From Paenibacillus plantarum (GTDB taxonomy: Bacteria; Bacillota; Bacilli; Paenibacillales; NBRC-103111), in contig NZ_WHNY01000047.1 of assembly GCF_013141695.1 (NCBI RefSeq), positions 1 to 63,155 on the forward strand: a DNA stretch of 63,155 nt. Direction: 5' to 3'. A program made the translations under genes and the position numbers. This document shows, in pieces, positions 15,999-25,448 of this stretch (the stretch's first letter is position 1; each line of letters starts with the position of its first letter). The notes beneath the pieces were generated by a model. That model was not told the origin of the DNA and did no database searches. It worked only from the letters and a program-made list of their open reading frames with translations.

Positions 15999-17543
15999 TT
16001 ATTTTTTCAAAGCCCGATCATACGCTTTTTTGTAAATGTCCACAATTTTATCAACGCCTAATGCTTTCATGTCGCTCACATATTTCGGCCAATCTTCCAG
16101 ACTGCGTTCACCAACAATAAACTTGGAAATATTCTCATCGCGCTTCTTCATAATCGTATCCCCGCTCAGAGAGAGGTTTTCCATCTCAGCACTTGTGAAA
16201 GCAGGACGAGGCTGCTGCTGACTATCATATTTCGGCGCTTCCTGATAAGCCTTCTGCAGCTCAGGCGAAGACAGGGAAAGATGAGCATCATAATCGAACC
16301 ACGCATAGGTGCCGTCCGTAGAAATACCGGTTTTCTTTCTCATGTCCGCTACATCCGCATATTTCTCAATAAACTGCTTCTTCCCATTTTCCGTTTTGTA
16401 AGTGACGCCTTCTTTCCCCCAGCTGGCCAGCGTTTTACCTTCCTCACTGTAGAAGAAATCCATGAACTTCATAATCTCTTTGATTTTTTTCGAAGTTGTC
16501 GCAATCATGAAACCTTCGTCCAAATATTGCGTGTACGCATTTTTGGCTGGCGCTCCTGCAAATCCAATCGGCGCTCCCATGAAAGCCAGATTAAAGTCCG
16601 GTTTATCCTTGCGCAATGCCGAGTTGAAGAAGTCAATCCGTCCGATGTAATCGACTGTAACGAAGGCTCGCTCCGTAGACATCAGGTCCTGCCATAACTT
16701 CGTATCTGCAGACAAGAAATCAGGAGGAATGAGGCCTTCTTTATAAAATTTATTTAAATACACAATCATTTGCTTGTAATTGTCTTCCAGCGGTCCATAG
16801 CGCCATTCTTTTTTGTCAAAATCATAGTACACATCAGAACCGGTGCCAAAGGCTGGAGCAAAATTCAAGAGCCGCTGCAAGCCGTTCCGGAATGAAAGTG
16901 GATAGCTCTTCGGATAAGCCTCTTTTATTTTCTTAAGCGCTGTATACAATTCATCCCACGTTTTTGGCTCGGAAAGCCCAAGCTTCTTAAATATATCATC
17001 ACGATACATCCAAATCATGCGATTCGTTTCCCCGATTCCCGCATTTGGGAACATATACATTTTGCCATCCGACGAAATCGTGTTTTGCGCATCAACCGGA
17101 TACTTTTCCATCCATTTTTTCAAGTTCGGCATCTCGTTTATATAATCCAGAATATTGACCAGCGCACCTTGCTGTCCATATTTATCTGCCAGCTTTTTAT
17201 CCTGCGTCATCATCATATCCGGCAAATTGCCCGAAGCAATTGTAACGCTTAGCGCGTCATCCAGCTTCCCGGACGGCAGCTGCACATTCAGGGAGACGCC
17301 TGTTTTCTCTTCGATTAATTTCCAGGAAATATTATCTTTATTATAAGGCCAGCTTGGATTCGAATAATTGAGCACGTTAAAGGTTTGTTTGACCACTTGT
17401 GCAGGAGCTGAAGCTGTTGTCCCTGCACTAGCAGAAGGCGCTGCTGTAGATGTCTCGTTCGTACTCGTCGAACAACCGGCGATTGCCGTCATAGATAGTC
17501 CCAAAGCTAAACAAATTGACAACCCTCTTACTGTTTTATTCAT
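15999..17543 (-). CDS. Extracellular sugar-binding lipoprotein of an LplA-type ABC importer
   Basis: A 514-residue family 1 solute-binding protein. The ATG at 17543 follows AGGGAGAT. The lipobox is MTAIAGC, so Cys is lipidated, and a Ser/Thr/Ala-rich linker follows. The body shows large-lobe motifs such as YGQQGALVNILDYINEMPN, DGKMYMFPN and GLSEPKTWDELYTALKKIKE. Paenibacillus genomes hold many such binding proteins for oligosaccharides. It is the last gene of an operon: permease, permease, binding protein. No ATPase is encoded here, so a shared MsmX-type ATPase is expected, as is usual for this group. The sugar cannot be named. Confidence 0.92.
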   Translation of the reverse strand: MNKTVRGLSICLALGLSMTAIAGCSTSTNETSTAAPSASAGTTASAPAQVVKQTFNVLNYSNPSWPYNKDNISWKLIEEKTGVSLNVQLPSGKLDDALSVTIASGNLPDMMMTQDKKLADKYGQQGALVNILDYINEMPNLKKWMEKYPVDAQNTISSDGKMYMFPNAGIGETNRMIWMYRDDIFKKLGLSEPKTWDELYTALKKIKEAYPKSYPLSFRNGLQRLLNFAPAFGTGSDVYYDFDKKEWRYGPLEDNYKQMIVYLNKFYKEGLIPPDFLSADTKLWQDLMSTERAFVTVDYIGRIDFFNSALRKDKPDFNLAFMGAPIGFAGAPAKNAYTQYLDEGFMIATTSKKIKEIMKFMDFFYSEEGKTLASWGKEGVTYKTENGKKQFIEKYADVADMRKKTGISTDGTYAWFDYDAHLSLSSPELQKAYQEAPKYDSQQQPRPAFTSAEMENLSLSGDTIMKKRDENISKFIVGERSLEDWPKYVSDMKALGVDKIVDIYKKAYDRALKK

Positions 17544-17602
17544 AGAACCCATCTCCCTTTTCATTTGTTTAGACCCGCAGCCTTGTTATTACTGAACATG
17601 AA

Positions 17603-18469
17603 CTAACCTTTCACCGAACCGATCATCACCCCCTTGACGAAGTATTTTTGCAGAAACGGATAGACAAGGAGGATCGGTACGGTAGAAACTAGGATCGTTG
17701 TAAATTTCAAGGCATCATCCACGACCAAATTATCGCCGCCTACGCTGGATACGTTAGCTGAGTTAATCTGCCCCTGCAAGACGATATTGCGTAGAACAAC
17801 TTGCAGCGGGAACATATCCTGGTTGCGCAGGTAGAGTAAGGCGGAATAAAAGTTATTCCAGATGCCAACGGCATAGAAAAGTCCGATGGTGGCAAGCACC
17901 GCTTTGGAAAGCGGCAGCACGAGCCGAAAGAAAATACCAATATCGGTCAATCCGTCAATTTTACCCGATTCCTCTAACTCTTTGGGCATTGCGGAGAAAA
18001 AAGTTCGCATTACGATGAGATTCCACGTACTGACGGCCGTAGGCAGCACCATAGCCCACAGGCTATCTACCAAGCCATAGCTTTTGACAACCAGGAAGGT
18101 CGGAATCATACCACCGCTGAAAAACATCGTAAACACAATGAGCAGTGTAAACAGCTTGTGATGAGGCAACTCTTTTTTAGATATCGCGAACGCACCCATG
18201 GCTGTCATAATTAGCGAGACCAAGGTCCCGACTAGTACATATCGAATGGTATTGATATAGGCGGAGGAAATACGCGGATCGTGTAAGACGATTTTGTACA
18301 TTTCCACGTTGAATCCTTTTGGCCAAAGCGTAACCTCGCCTTTTAAAATGTGCGTACTATCGCTGAACGAGACCGCCATCATATATACAAAGGGGTACAG
18401 CGTTGCGGCGACGACACCAAGGAGCACAAGGATGATCAGGATGTCAGCCAAACCAAATTTCGTTTTCAT
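17603..18469 (-). CDS. Carbohydrate ABC permease (LplC/YtcP type)
   Basis: A 288-residue permease with six helices. The ABC coupling loop ESGKIDGLTDIGIFFRLVLPLSK has the EAA-type pattern with the conserved Gly. AAAGGAGG precedes the ATG. It lies 16 nt from the upstream permease and 59 nt from the binding protein gene. Confidence 0.92.
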   Translation of the reverse strand: MKTKFGLADILIILVLLGVVAATLYPFVYMMAVSFSDSTHILKGEVTLWPKGFNVEMYKIVLHDPRISSAYINTIRYVLVGTLVSLIMTAMGAFAISKKELPHHKLFTLLIVFTMFFSGGMIPTFLVVKSYGLVDSLWAMVLPTAVSTWNLIVMRTFFSAMPKELEESGKIDGLTDIGIFFRLVLPLSKAVLATIGLFYAVGIWNNFYSALLYLRNQDMFPLQVVLRNIVLQGQINSANVSSVGGDNLVVDDALKFTTILVSTVPILLVYPFLQKYFVKGVMIGSVKG

Positions 18470-18485
18470 TATGCGTACCTCCTTT

Positions 18486-19457
18486 CTACCACAAGCTGGT
18501 CTCGCCGACTTTACGACTGATCCAGTTGGCCGAGTATATGAAGACTAAACTGACGATCCCAGTAAAGAAGTCGATAGCCGTTGCGTAGCTATAATTCCCT
18601 TGACCGATCCCTGTCCGGTACACATAAGTGCTAATAATATCAGCCGTTTCATAAATGGCGGGATTATAGAGTAGAAACACTTTTTCGAAACCGATATCGA
18701 GGACGTGCCCAACATTCAGAATAAAGACAATAACAATGGCAGGCGCAATCCCCGGCAGCGTGACATTCGCTATTTTCCTCCACCTGCTCGCACCATCCAT
18801 TTCCGCCGCTTCATACAGCTGAGGATCAATCGACGTCAAAGCCGCCAAATAAATGATGGTCTCCCAGCCCACATGCTGCCAGATTTCCGAAATGACATAG
18901 ACCGAGCGGAACATCCCGGGCATCACCATGAAGTTAATCGGCTCAAAGCCGAAAACTTGAATCAGGTGGTTAACGATACCACTAGATGGCGAAAGGAACA
19001 TCAGCACCATACTCGCCGCCACCACATTGGATATAAAATGGGGCAAATAACTGACCGTTTGTACGAATCGTTTGAAGAACGCGTGCCTCGCTTCATTCAG
19101 GAGCAACGCCAACAGAATCGGTGCAAGAAAGCCGAAGATTAGTCTGTAGATCCCAAGCATAAACGTGTTGTAGATGAGCTTAAAGAAATCGGGATTTTCC
19201 CAGAACAGCTTATAATACTTAAATCCGACCCATTCACTTGCCCAGACACCCTTAAACAAATTGTAATTTTTTAAAGAAATGATCAAACCGAACATAGGAA
19301 CGTACTTGAAAAGTAAATAAAATAGCAAGGTAGGCAGGAAGAGGAGAAATAAGTATTTCCCTCGTTTCCACTGCTTCAGATAGGCACTTCTTTTCGACCG
19401 GAGATTCGCTTGCGAAACAGACGTCTGTGTCGTGGCGGCCGATGGGTTCGTACGCAA
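18486..19457 (-). CDS. Carbohydrate ABC permease (LplB/YteP type)
   Basis: A 323-residue permease. The coupling loop is EAAEMDGASRWRKIANVTLPG. The N-terminus (TLLFYLLFKYVPMFGLIISLKNY) matches the LplB group. I accept a TTG start at 19457, because AAGGAG lies 9 nt upstream; a nearby ATG is in another frame. It is the first gene of the importer operon and is divergent from the AraC-type sensor regulator, its likely activator. Confidence 0.9.
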   Translation of the reverse strand: MRTNPSAATTQTSVSQANLRSKRSAYLKQWKRGKYLFLLFLPTLLFYLLFKYVPMFGLIISLKNYNLFKGVWASEWVGFKYYKLFWENPDFFKLIYNTFMLGIYRLIFGFLAPILLALLLNEARHAFFKRFVQTVSYLPHFISNVVAASMVLMFLSPSSGIVNHLIQVFGFEPINFMVMPGMFRSVYVISEIWQHVGWETIIYLAALTSIDPQLYEAAEMDGASRWRKIANVTLPGIAPAIVIVFILNVGHVLDIGFEKVFLLYNPAIYETADIISTYVYRTGIGQGNYSYATAIDFFTGIVSLVFIYSANWISRKVGETSLW

Positions 19458-19713
19458 TAGTCATCTCTCCTTCTTCTCAATGTGGGTTGCCCCCTCTGGT
19501 TATTGAGGCTCTGTATCGACAAGCCCATCGTATCCGAAAAATACCATGCCGACTATCCACTTCCTCATCGACTCATTCGCAAATTTCTCTAAATCGAGAA
19601 TAATAATAAGAATCGTAAAAATTCATATAAGGAAATTGTAAATATTTTCTCACACCATGAATTTGACCATGCTATAATTTCCACATACTACAGGCTAGCG
19701 AAAGGAGACGACA

Positions 19714-21981
19714 ATGCAAACCACCTATGTCCCTAGAAAAAGATACAGCACTTCCTTGTTCTACCGACTATTGATCAGTTTCATTATCATCATTTTGCTG
19801 CTCGTATCCTTTAATGTGGCCTCCTTTACCTTCTTTCGAAGCAGTATTCGTGAAGAAATTATTAAGAACAGCTCTCTGAATCTCGAGACGACTGTCGCCA
19901 GCTATGAAAAAAACATTTCGTTAATTAAAAGTCTGCTCGTCAGCTCATACTTCAACACCCATACCGAAGCGCTCAAAAATAACCCGCAGAAGCTCGACTT
20001 TTATATTTCAAGTCAGGTTCAACGCGAGCTGCAAAATGTGTTAGCGAACAATCAGCTTTCTTTGTACAACATCATCTATTACTTTCCGAACCGTGATTTT
20101 GTTATCGATAAAGATGGGTCCCGAGATGCGCAAATGATGTTCAGCAAATTTTATACGTCCCCCACGTATCCAGAGCAGTTCTGGTCGACGGAAACCGGAA
20201 AATCTTCGCTCTCCTTCCGGGTGTACCCTTCTGCAGAATTTCAAGAAAGTACAAGCTTCTCTACTAGAAGCTTTGGGAAGTTTAATCCTGTTCTTTTCAA
20301 AAGCGCCGCAACGGACGGCTTCGCCATCATAGCGTTGCTAGACAGCGATCAAATGTTTGAGGCCTACAGCCATTTTCAAGCAGATTCCAACTTCTACATT
20401 CTGGATGACGCCGGGGGCGAAACGTATGCCGTAACCAGTCGGCAAATTCCACTGCAATTGAAGCCGCATACTGACAGCTCCGGCTATTATTTGGAAGGCA
20501 CCAATTATTATTTCTACAAACAAGGTGCAGTGACCGGAAACACCTATGTGCTGATCGTGCCTTTCGCTACGATTTCTGAACAGTTCTTTAAGCTGAATGT
20601 GTTTATGATTGGGCTGATATTCCTTTCCGTTATCATCGGAGTCGGCATTTCAATTCTCTTTGCCAAACGGTTCAATAATCCGCTCAACACGATCATCAGC
20701 TCCATTCAACAAATGGATCGCCCCCAGAGCGTCCCCTTTGTAAGTCCGATTCGCGAGTTCAATGTTATTAGCCAGAAGCTGCATGATTTATTTTTGACCA
20801 ATGAAACGATTAACCGGGACTTACTAAGCAAAAATTCCCTGCTCAAGCACTACGCCTACTTAAATAAGGTAAAAATGATTCACACCGATATTGAGGACGC
20901 GAAAATTTCCATCGATTCCGATAAACCCTATGTCATCGTGTTATACCAGCTCATGTATATCGACAACCAGTTAGCCGCTATGGACATGGATCCGAATCGC
21001 GCTTCCTATTACATTAAGGAATTCGTGCAATCGCAGTTTATTCAGGCCTATAAAGACGCCTTGACCTTCCAAATTGAGAAGGATCAAATTCTGACGATTA
21101 TTTTTACAAACGATTCCGAGCTTTCCGTATTAGACAGTCTACTGCTCGATATTAAAAAAATATTTGAGCTGGATGCTTCCTATTGTTCCGTCACCATTGC
21201 CGTGAGTCCTGTCCATGACAATGCATTTATTTTCAACGAGGCTTTTGAAAACACGCTGCTGTTAGCCAAACAACGGAAGCTTGGGGAAGGTGTCCAAATC
21301 ATTCGGGAAAAAGAGATTCTACCCCCGGATCTCTGGCTCACACCGGCTAACATGAAAGAATTTACCGCAAATTTGACTTCCGGTAACCCCACGATCACAA
21401 TTCCTATCGTGTCGAAAACGTTAGAGCTCGCAGTCAAACGCGGCGCTTCCTACGCGCAAATCCATGACCTTGCCAAGGAAATCGTCAATTTGATTATCAA
21501 AACGCTCTATTCGAGCCATAATCCAATCTCCTTACTGGATGATAAGAGGAGCCCGGCGGATATTCTCAAGAATTGCCGTACGCTAGAACAATTTCAGCAG
21601 TTTTTCAAGGAAATCCTGACACAGTCCGCCTCCGATATTCGTCAGAAGAAAGAAGCGACCGACCATATTACCAGTTTCGTAACGAACTACGTCAATGAGC
21701 ATTTCGGCAGCGATCTATCGCTGGACTTGTTAGCGGATAAGCTCAACATTACAGGCGCTTATTTGTCGACCTATTTTAAAGAAAAGACGGAGATCAATTT
21801 TAGCGATTATGTCAATACGGTGCGCATGAATAAAGCAATGGAGCTGCTGGAGAAGACGGATCTCAAAATTCAGGACGTCTCTACGCTTGTCGGCTATTAC
21901 ACGATTGCTTCCTTCAACCGCATGTTTAAAAAGCATACGGGCATTACGCCGAGCGAGTTCAGGCGAGCTCGTATGAACTAA
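19714..21981 (+). CDS. Membrane-bound AraC-type regulator of the sugar ABC operon
   Basis: A 755-residue one-component sensor. Two membrane helices (about 17-40 and 290-312) bracket an extracellular sensing domain of about 250 residues. A cytoplasmic linker of about 300 residues follows, and the last 100 residues are an AraC double HTH (LSLDLLADKLNITGAYLSTYF, then KIQDVSTLVGYYTIASFNRMFKKHTGITPSEFR, split here). GAAAGGAG precedes the ATG, and TATAAT lies about 40 nt upstream. This layout is typical of Paenibacillus regulators next to Lpl-type importers. It probably senses an extracellular sugar and activates the operon. Confidence 0.9.
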   Translation: MQTTYVPRKRYSTSLFYRLLISFIIIILLLVSFNVASFTFFRSSIREEIIKNSSLNLETTVASYEKNISLIKSLLVSSYFNTHTEALKNNPQKLDFYISSQVQRELQNVLANNQLSLYNIIYYFPNRDFVIDKDGSRDAQMMFSKFYTSPTYPEQFWSTETGKSSLSFRVYPSAEFQESTSFSTRSFGKFNPVLFKSAATDGFAIIALLDSDQMFEAYSHFQADSNFYILDDAGGETYAVTSRQIPLQLKPHTDSSGYYLEGTNYYFYKQGAVTGNTYVLIVPFATISEQFFKLNVFMIGLIFLSVIIGVGISILFAKRFNNPLNTIISSIQQMDRPQSVPFVSPIREFNVISQKLHDLFLTNETINRDLLSKNSLLKHYAYLNKVKMIHTDIEDAKISIDSDKPYVIVLYQLMYIDNQLAAMDMDPNRASYYIKEFVQSQFIQAYKDALTFQIEKDQILTIIFTNDSELSVLDSLLLDIKKIFELDASYCSVTIAVSPVHDNAFIFNEAFENTLLLAKQRKLGEGVQIIREKEILPPDLWLTPANMKEFTANLTSGNPTITIPIVSKTLELAVKRGASYAQIHDLAKEIVNLIIKTLYSSHNPISLLDDKRSPADILKNCRTLEQFQQFFKEILTQSASDIRQKKEATDHITSFVTNYVNEHFGSDLSLDLLADKLNITGAYLSTYFKEKTEINFSDYVNTVRMNKAMELLEKTDLKIQDVSTLVGYYTIASFNRMFKKHTGITPSEFRRARMN

Positions 21982-21982
21982 A

Positions 21983-22026
21983 AAAAGGACGATCTTGACC
22001 GAAATATTTTCGGGGATCGTCCTTTT
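21983..22026 (+). terminator. Terminator of the AraC-type sensor gene
   Basis: AAAAGGACGATC / GATCGTCCTTTT with an inner CCGAAA/TTTCGG stem, directly after the stop codon. The T-run also allows use by the converging LamG gene. Confidence 0.92.
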
Positions 22027-22058
22027 CACTTTGGTGCTGCGTTAGCCCTCAGCTACGC

Positions 22059-22892
22059 TTAATTCGTCATCGTGCTGTAATGCGCAGCCAGTTTGGTAGG
22101 CGTCAGCTCATAATCGTACACGGCAACTTTGCCGATTGCGCCTTGGAAGTACGATGCGAGATCTCGCGTGGCGATCCGCATCGGAGCCGTGCCGTTTCCA
22201 GGTACGATGCTGTAGTCGGACAGCTTGTCTTGATCACGCAGGACGCCGTTTTTAAACACCTTCGTGTAGCCTGTCGGGTACGTCGTGCTCGTATTCACCG
22301 TGTTGATAACCAAGGTGTAGTGAATCCATTGACCGGCGGTCACCGTATCCTGGAAGTAGGAGCCTGCGCCTAAGCCACCGCTTAAATTAAACGAATAGCC
22401 GCTGATACGATTTGGACGGTTTTCGGTGTTGGTTAAATTGTACATTCTAGCCACCCAAGAATGCTGTCCGGACGTCCCTTTGCCCATCCAATGCACATAC
22501 CCGCTGCTCTCATAGTTCGTAAATTGCAGCGTATCCGGCCGCATCCAGGCTTCGACGGTCAAGATTCCTGTGCGCGTAACCTCCAGATAATCGTCGTCAG
22601 GGATTGTAAAATATTGATTCGTTCCGTTGAATACCGGAGCTGCATCCCCATTCGGCATCGTCGTGTCAGTCGGGCTTCCAGTAAACGTGCCGTTCAAACC
22701 GTTCCCCGATTGATCCGCCGTTACCGTGGAAGATAAGGGCCAATATCCAACGGGATTGTCAGCCAGTACTGCCGTGTCGTAGGTGGAGGTTGCATGTACG
22801 AATGAAGATACATTGAAACAGGCAGAAAGTAGGACAGCTGTCATCAAAGAAACCGCAAGCTTGGACATACGAATTGAAAAAGCATTACTCAT
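22059..22892 (-). CDS. Secreted LamG/concanavalin-like domain protein
   Basis: A 277-residue exported protein. The ATG at 22892 is 10 nt from GGAGAGGAG; a TTG 6 nt upstream is too close to it. A hydrophobic signal (LAVSLMTAVLLSACFNVSSFVHA) has both a possible lipobox (LLSAC) and a signal peptidase I site (VHA), so anchoring is uncertain. The rest is one LamG domain: ADNPVGYWPLSS, then NGTNQYFTIPDDDYLEV, LTVEAWMRP and IGKVAVYDYELTPTKLAAHY, the usual end of such domains. It probably binds carbohydrate. It faces the AraC-type sensor gene and may be part of the same sugar system. Confidence 0.85.
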   Translation of the reverse strand: MSNAFSIRMSKLAVSLMTAVLLSACFNVSSFVHATSTYDTAVLADNPVGYWPLSSTVTADQSGNGLNGTFTGSPTDTTMPNGDAAPVFNGTNQYFTIPDDDYLEVTRTGILTVEAWMRPDTLQFTNYESSGYVHWMGKGTSGQHSWVARMYNLTNTENRPNRISGYSFNLSGGLGAGSYFQDTVTAGQWIHYTLVINTVNTSTTYPTGYTKVFKNGVLRDQDKLSDYSIVPGNGTAPMRIATRDLASYFQGAIGKVAVYDYELTPTKLAAHYSTMTN

Positions 22893-23156
22893 TGTCAATC
22901 GTCTCCTCTCCTATTGGCAAATCACTTGCTTGGTTGCACCTGCGCTAGTTATACCCGTTTCGCTTAACTTGGTCGTCTGCCGTTCCAATTCCCTCCTTTC
23001 ACCCTCGATATCTTTATCTTAGCGGGATGAGACTTACTTCAAAATGGCCTCGTTTTGGGATGATGATGAAATCTTAATCCAGCCAAACAATTCGTCATAA
23101 TCGATAAAAATGCGAAGCATGGGTGCTCATGTTAAACACTAACTCTGCGCTTTATC

Positions 23157-23780
23157 CTACTTCCTACTTGTTGAATGAGATGGACCCTCGGTATTCAAGT
23201 AAATCGGCAGCAACACCTCATCAACCAATAAACGCAAGTAGGAATCGGTCAACTTGCCACCTTGAATCATAAATTCATATCTCATCATGTTAAAAGGTAT
23301 CTGTAACTGCATAGGCGTGAAATCATCCGTTATTTCTCCACGCTTCTGTGCGAATTCTTGAATCTTTTGAATGATTTGCACATTTTTTTCGTGCGCATGA
23401 AGCAAGACTTCCTTCCAACTTTCCTGGTTTCGACTCAGTTCCAACAAGACAGTACCGAACAGTTCGGGGCCAATCGCATCCAAGAAACGTTGATACACAT
23501 GTACAGCCGCGAGTAAATCTGCGCGCAAGCTTCCATGATCTTCAATGAGATCAAGTAACGTAGACTCCCCGAATACTTGTGATATGCGATAATGCGCCAT
23601 GGCATGTAGTAGATGCATTTGGCTTTCATACTGACGATATAAGACCGTGCGACTTGTTTGCGCCTTTTTTGCGACATTTTGGAATGTCATTTCTGGATAG
23701 CCAGTCGTTTGAAAAATCTCAAATGCTGCTTCCAATATGGCGCTTTCAAGCTCTTTCCCTCGTTTTCTTATACTTGGCAT
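23157..23780 (-). CDS. TetR-family repressor of the DHA2 efflux gene
   Basis: A 207-residue TetR protein. The correct start is the ATG at 23780 with GATGAGGAG 7 nt upstream. The frame extends to 24080, but that would cross the divergent gene. The HTH reads AAFEIFQTTGYPEMTFQNVAKKA then SRTVLYRQYESQMHLL. The ligand domain (about 60-200) is typical. Paired 20-bp operators lie in the divergent interval, so it most likely represses itself and the efflux pump. Confidence 0.9.
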   Translation of the reverse strand: MPSIRKRGKELESAILEAAFEIFQTTGYPEMTFQNVAKKAQTSRTVLYRQYESQMHLLHAMAHYRISQVFGESTLLDLIEDHGSLRADLLAAVHVYQRFLDAIGPELFGTVLLELSRNQESWKEVLLHAHEKNVQIIQKIQEFAQKRGEITDDFTPMQLQIPFNMMRYEFMIQGGKLTDSYLRLLVDEVLLPIYLNTEGPSHSTSRK

Positions 23781-23825
23781 TTCAAAACTCCTCATCAATT
23801 CTATGTAATCAGTATAGCATGAATT

Positions 23826-23905
23826 TAAGATACATTTTGTACCTTGCAACTTCTTCCAAAGCGATGTATAGTTCAATATGTAAATAAGGTTCAAATTGTA
23901 TCTTA
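23826..23905. promoter_or_regulatory. Two inverted operator copies and efflux-gene promoter
   Basis: AAGGTACAAAATGTATCTTA occurs on the minus strand at 23826-23845, and AAGGTTCAAATTGTATCTTA on the plus strand at 23886-23905: 18 of 20 match. Each copy is itself a near-palindrome. A plus-strand promoter lies between them: TTGCAA (23844-23849), 17 nt, TATAGT (23867-23872). The second copy falls just after the expected start site. Confidence 0.82.
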
Positions 23906-23925
23906 TATAGAGAGGAGCTCGTATC

Positions 23926-25347
23926 ATGGCTACAAAAGAAGATGAAAAAATACCCCGGCCCTTGTTAACTATGGCATTTGTACTTGTCCTTGGTGCGATT
24001 GCCCCCATGTTGGATGGAACTATGGTGAACATCGCACTGAATGATTTTGCCAAGGCTTTCGGTGCCTCACTTGATAACATTCAATGGATCGTGACAGGCT
24101 ATGTATTAGCTACAGGAATAGCCGTTCCCTTTTCGGGATGGCTTATTCAGCGATTTGATGGAAAAAAGGTGTATATCGCCGCTCAGATCGTTTTTCTGAT
24201 TGGTTCGGTTACCTCAGGACTATCATGGAATTTAGCTAGTATGATTGTTTTCCGGCTTATTCAAGGCTTTAGCGCAGGTTTGATCATGCCACTGTTAACA
24301 ACGCTTCTAATACAAGCAGCCGGCCAAAAAATACTCGGTCGATTAATGTCTATTGTAGGTCTCCCCATGGTTCTAGGGCCAATTCTGGGACCCGTCATTG
24401 GCGGAGTCCTTGTCGATTATCTTTCATGGCATTGGATCTTCTTTATCAATGTTCCAGTCGTGTTCATAACGCTATACTTTATTCATAAAAAGCTGCCCAG
24501 CTTCCCCCCCGCCAACCAACAAGCAAAGCTTGATTGGCTAGGGATCTTATTGCTCGGTGGTATTTCGGTTAGTTTTATTTACGGTATCACTGCAGCAGCG
24601 GAGATGGCGGGTTTTAATAATACGAAAACCATAACGTTCATCCTAATTGGCGCTGTATTAACTGTCATTTACGTCATGTACGCACTTCGGAATGAGAAAA
24701 CAGTCATTATGCCCTTAAACTTATTTAAGTTTAGAAGCTTTAGCGCATCCTTTTGCGGTTTATTCCTGGCTGGGATCGGCACAATGGGTCCAATGCTTCT
24801 GCTGCCGCTATTATTTCAGAATGTGCGCAATGATTCCATCATCGTAGCTTCATTATCTTTAATCCCTCAGGGGGTCGGCATGTTGCTTGTAAGGCCCCTA
24901 ATCGGGAAAATGATTGATCGCATCGGTGCCAAGATTGTTGTCATCATCTCGATCGTAATTTCTTTAGTAGGAACAATTCCTTTTATTGGGTTCGATCAAA
25001 ATACGAGTTATTGGATGATTGCGATTGTACTCCTTATTCGCGGCATCGGCGTTGGCGGCGTAGCAATCCCATTAATGAGTGATGCCTATACAGGTTTAGC
25101 CAAGACGCAAATTCCACAAGCCAGTATCGCCACCCGCATTGTTCAAAATATCGGCGGCGCCTTCGGTTCAGCCGTATTAGCAACCATTGTCGTCAATCAG
25201 TTGAAAGTTGCGACTCCGGATGTTTCCCATTTGGCATCTGCCTATCAAGCCGGTTTCTTAACAGCGAGCATCCTCATGGTCATCATGATCGTTCCTTCCC
25301 TATTTTTAACTAATAAGGTGGCCTTCAAGGTCGCTGCGAAGCAGTAA
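23926..25347 (+). CDS. DHA2-family (EmrB/QacA-type) drug efflux transporter
   Basis: A 473-residue major facilitator with 14 predicted helices. Motif D1 (MLDGTMVNIALNDF), motif A (GWLIQRFDGKK) and motif C (GLPMVLGPILGPVIGG) are all visible. AGAGAGGAG lies before the ATG. It is regulated by the divergent TetR. Such pumps export drugs or other lipophilic cations with protons; the substrate is not known. Confidence 0.92.
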   Translation: MATKEDEKIPRPLLTMAFVLVLGAIAPMLDGTMVNIALNDFAKAFGASLDNIQWIVTGYVLATGIAVPFSGWLIQRFDGKKVYIAAQIVFLIGSVTSGLSWNLASMIVFRLIQGFSAGLIMPLLTTLLIQAAGQKILGRLMSIVGLPMVLGPILGPVIGGVLVDYLSWHWIFFINVPVVFITLYFIHKKLPSFPPANQQAKLDWLGILLLGGISVSFIYGITAAAEMAGFNNTKTITFILIGAVLTVIYVMYALRNEKTVIMPLNLFKFRSFSASFCGLFLAGIGTMGPMLLLPLLFQNVRNDSIIVASLSLIPQGVGMLLVRPLIGKMIDRIGAKIVVIISIVISLVGTIPFIGFDQNTSYWMIAIVLLIRGIGVGGVAIPLMSDAYTGLAKTQIPQASIATRIVQNIGGAFGSAVLATIVVNQLKVATPDVSHLASAYQAGFLTASILMVIMIVPSLFLTNKVAFKVAAKQ

Positions 25348-25382
25348 AGTAACTAATCTAATCACGGTTGTCTCAAAAGAAA

Positions 25383-25418
25383 ATGGCGTACGACCTCATT
25401 TCTGGGATCGTACGCCAT
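25383..25418. terminator. Hairpin between efflux and Fic genes
   Basis: Perfect ATGGCGTACGA / TCGTACGCCAT arms with a 14-nt loop. The minus side continues into TTTTCTTTTG, so it fits as the Fic gene terminator, and it may also serve the efflux gene. Confidence 0.8.
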
Positions 25419-25448
25419 ATGATGGCCCTGTATTCAGTAAGCAGCCGT

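Noticed and set aside
22911..22988. A 25-codon frame with AAAGGAGG upstream, directly before the LamG gene
   Set aside because: It uses a TTG start only 3 nt from the ribosome binding site, and the peptide has no recognisable feature. It may be a leader peptide, but evidence is too weak.
23781..24080. N-terminal extension of the TetR gene at 23157
   Set aside because: The extension overlaps the divergent efflux gene and its operators, and lacks a ribosome binding site. The ATG at 23780 is better.
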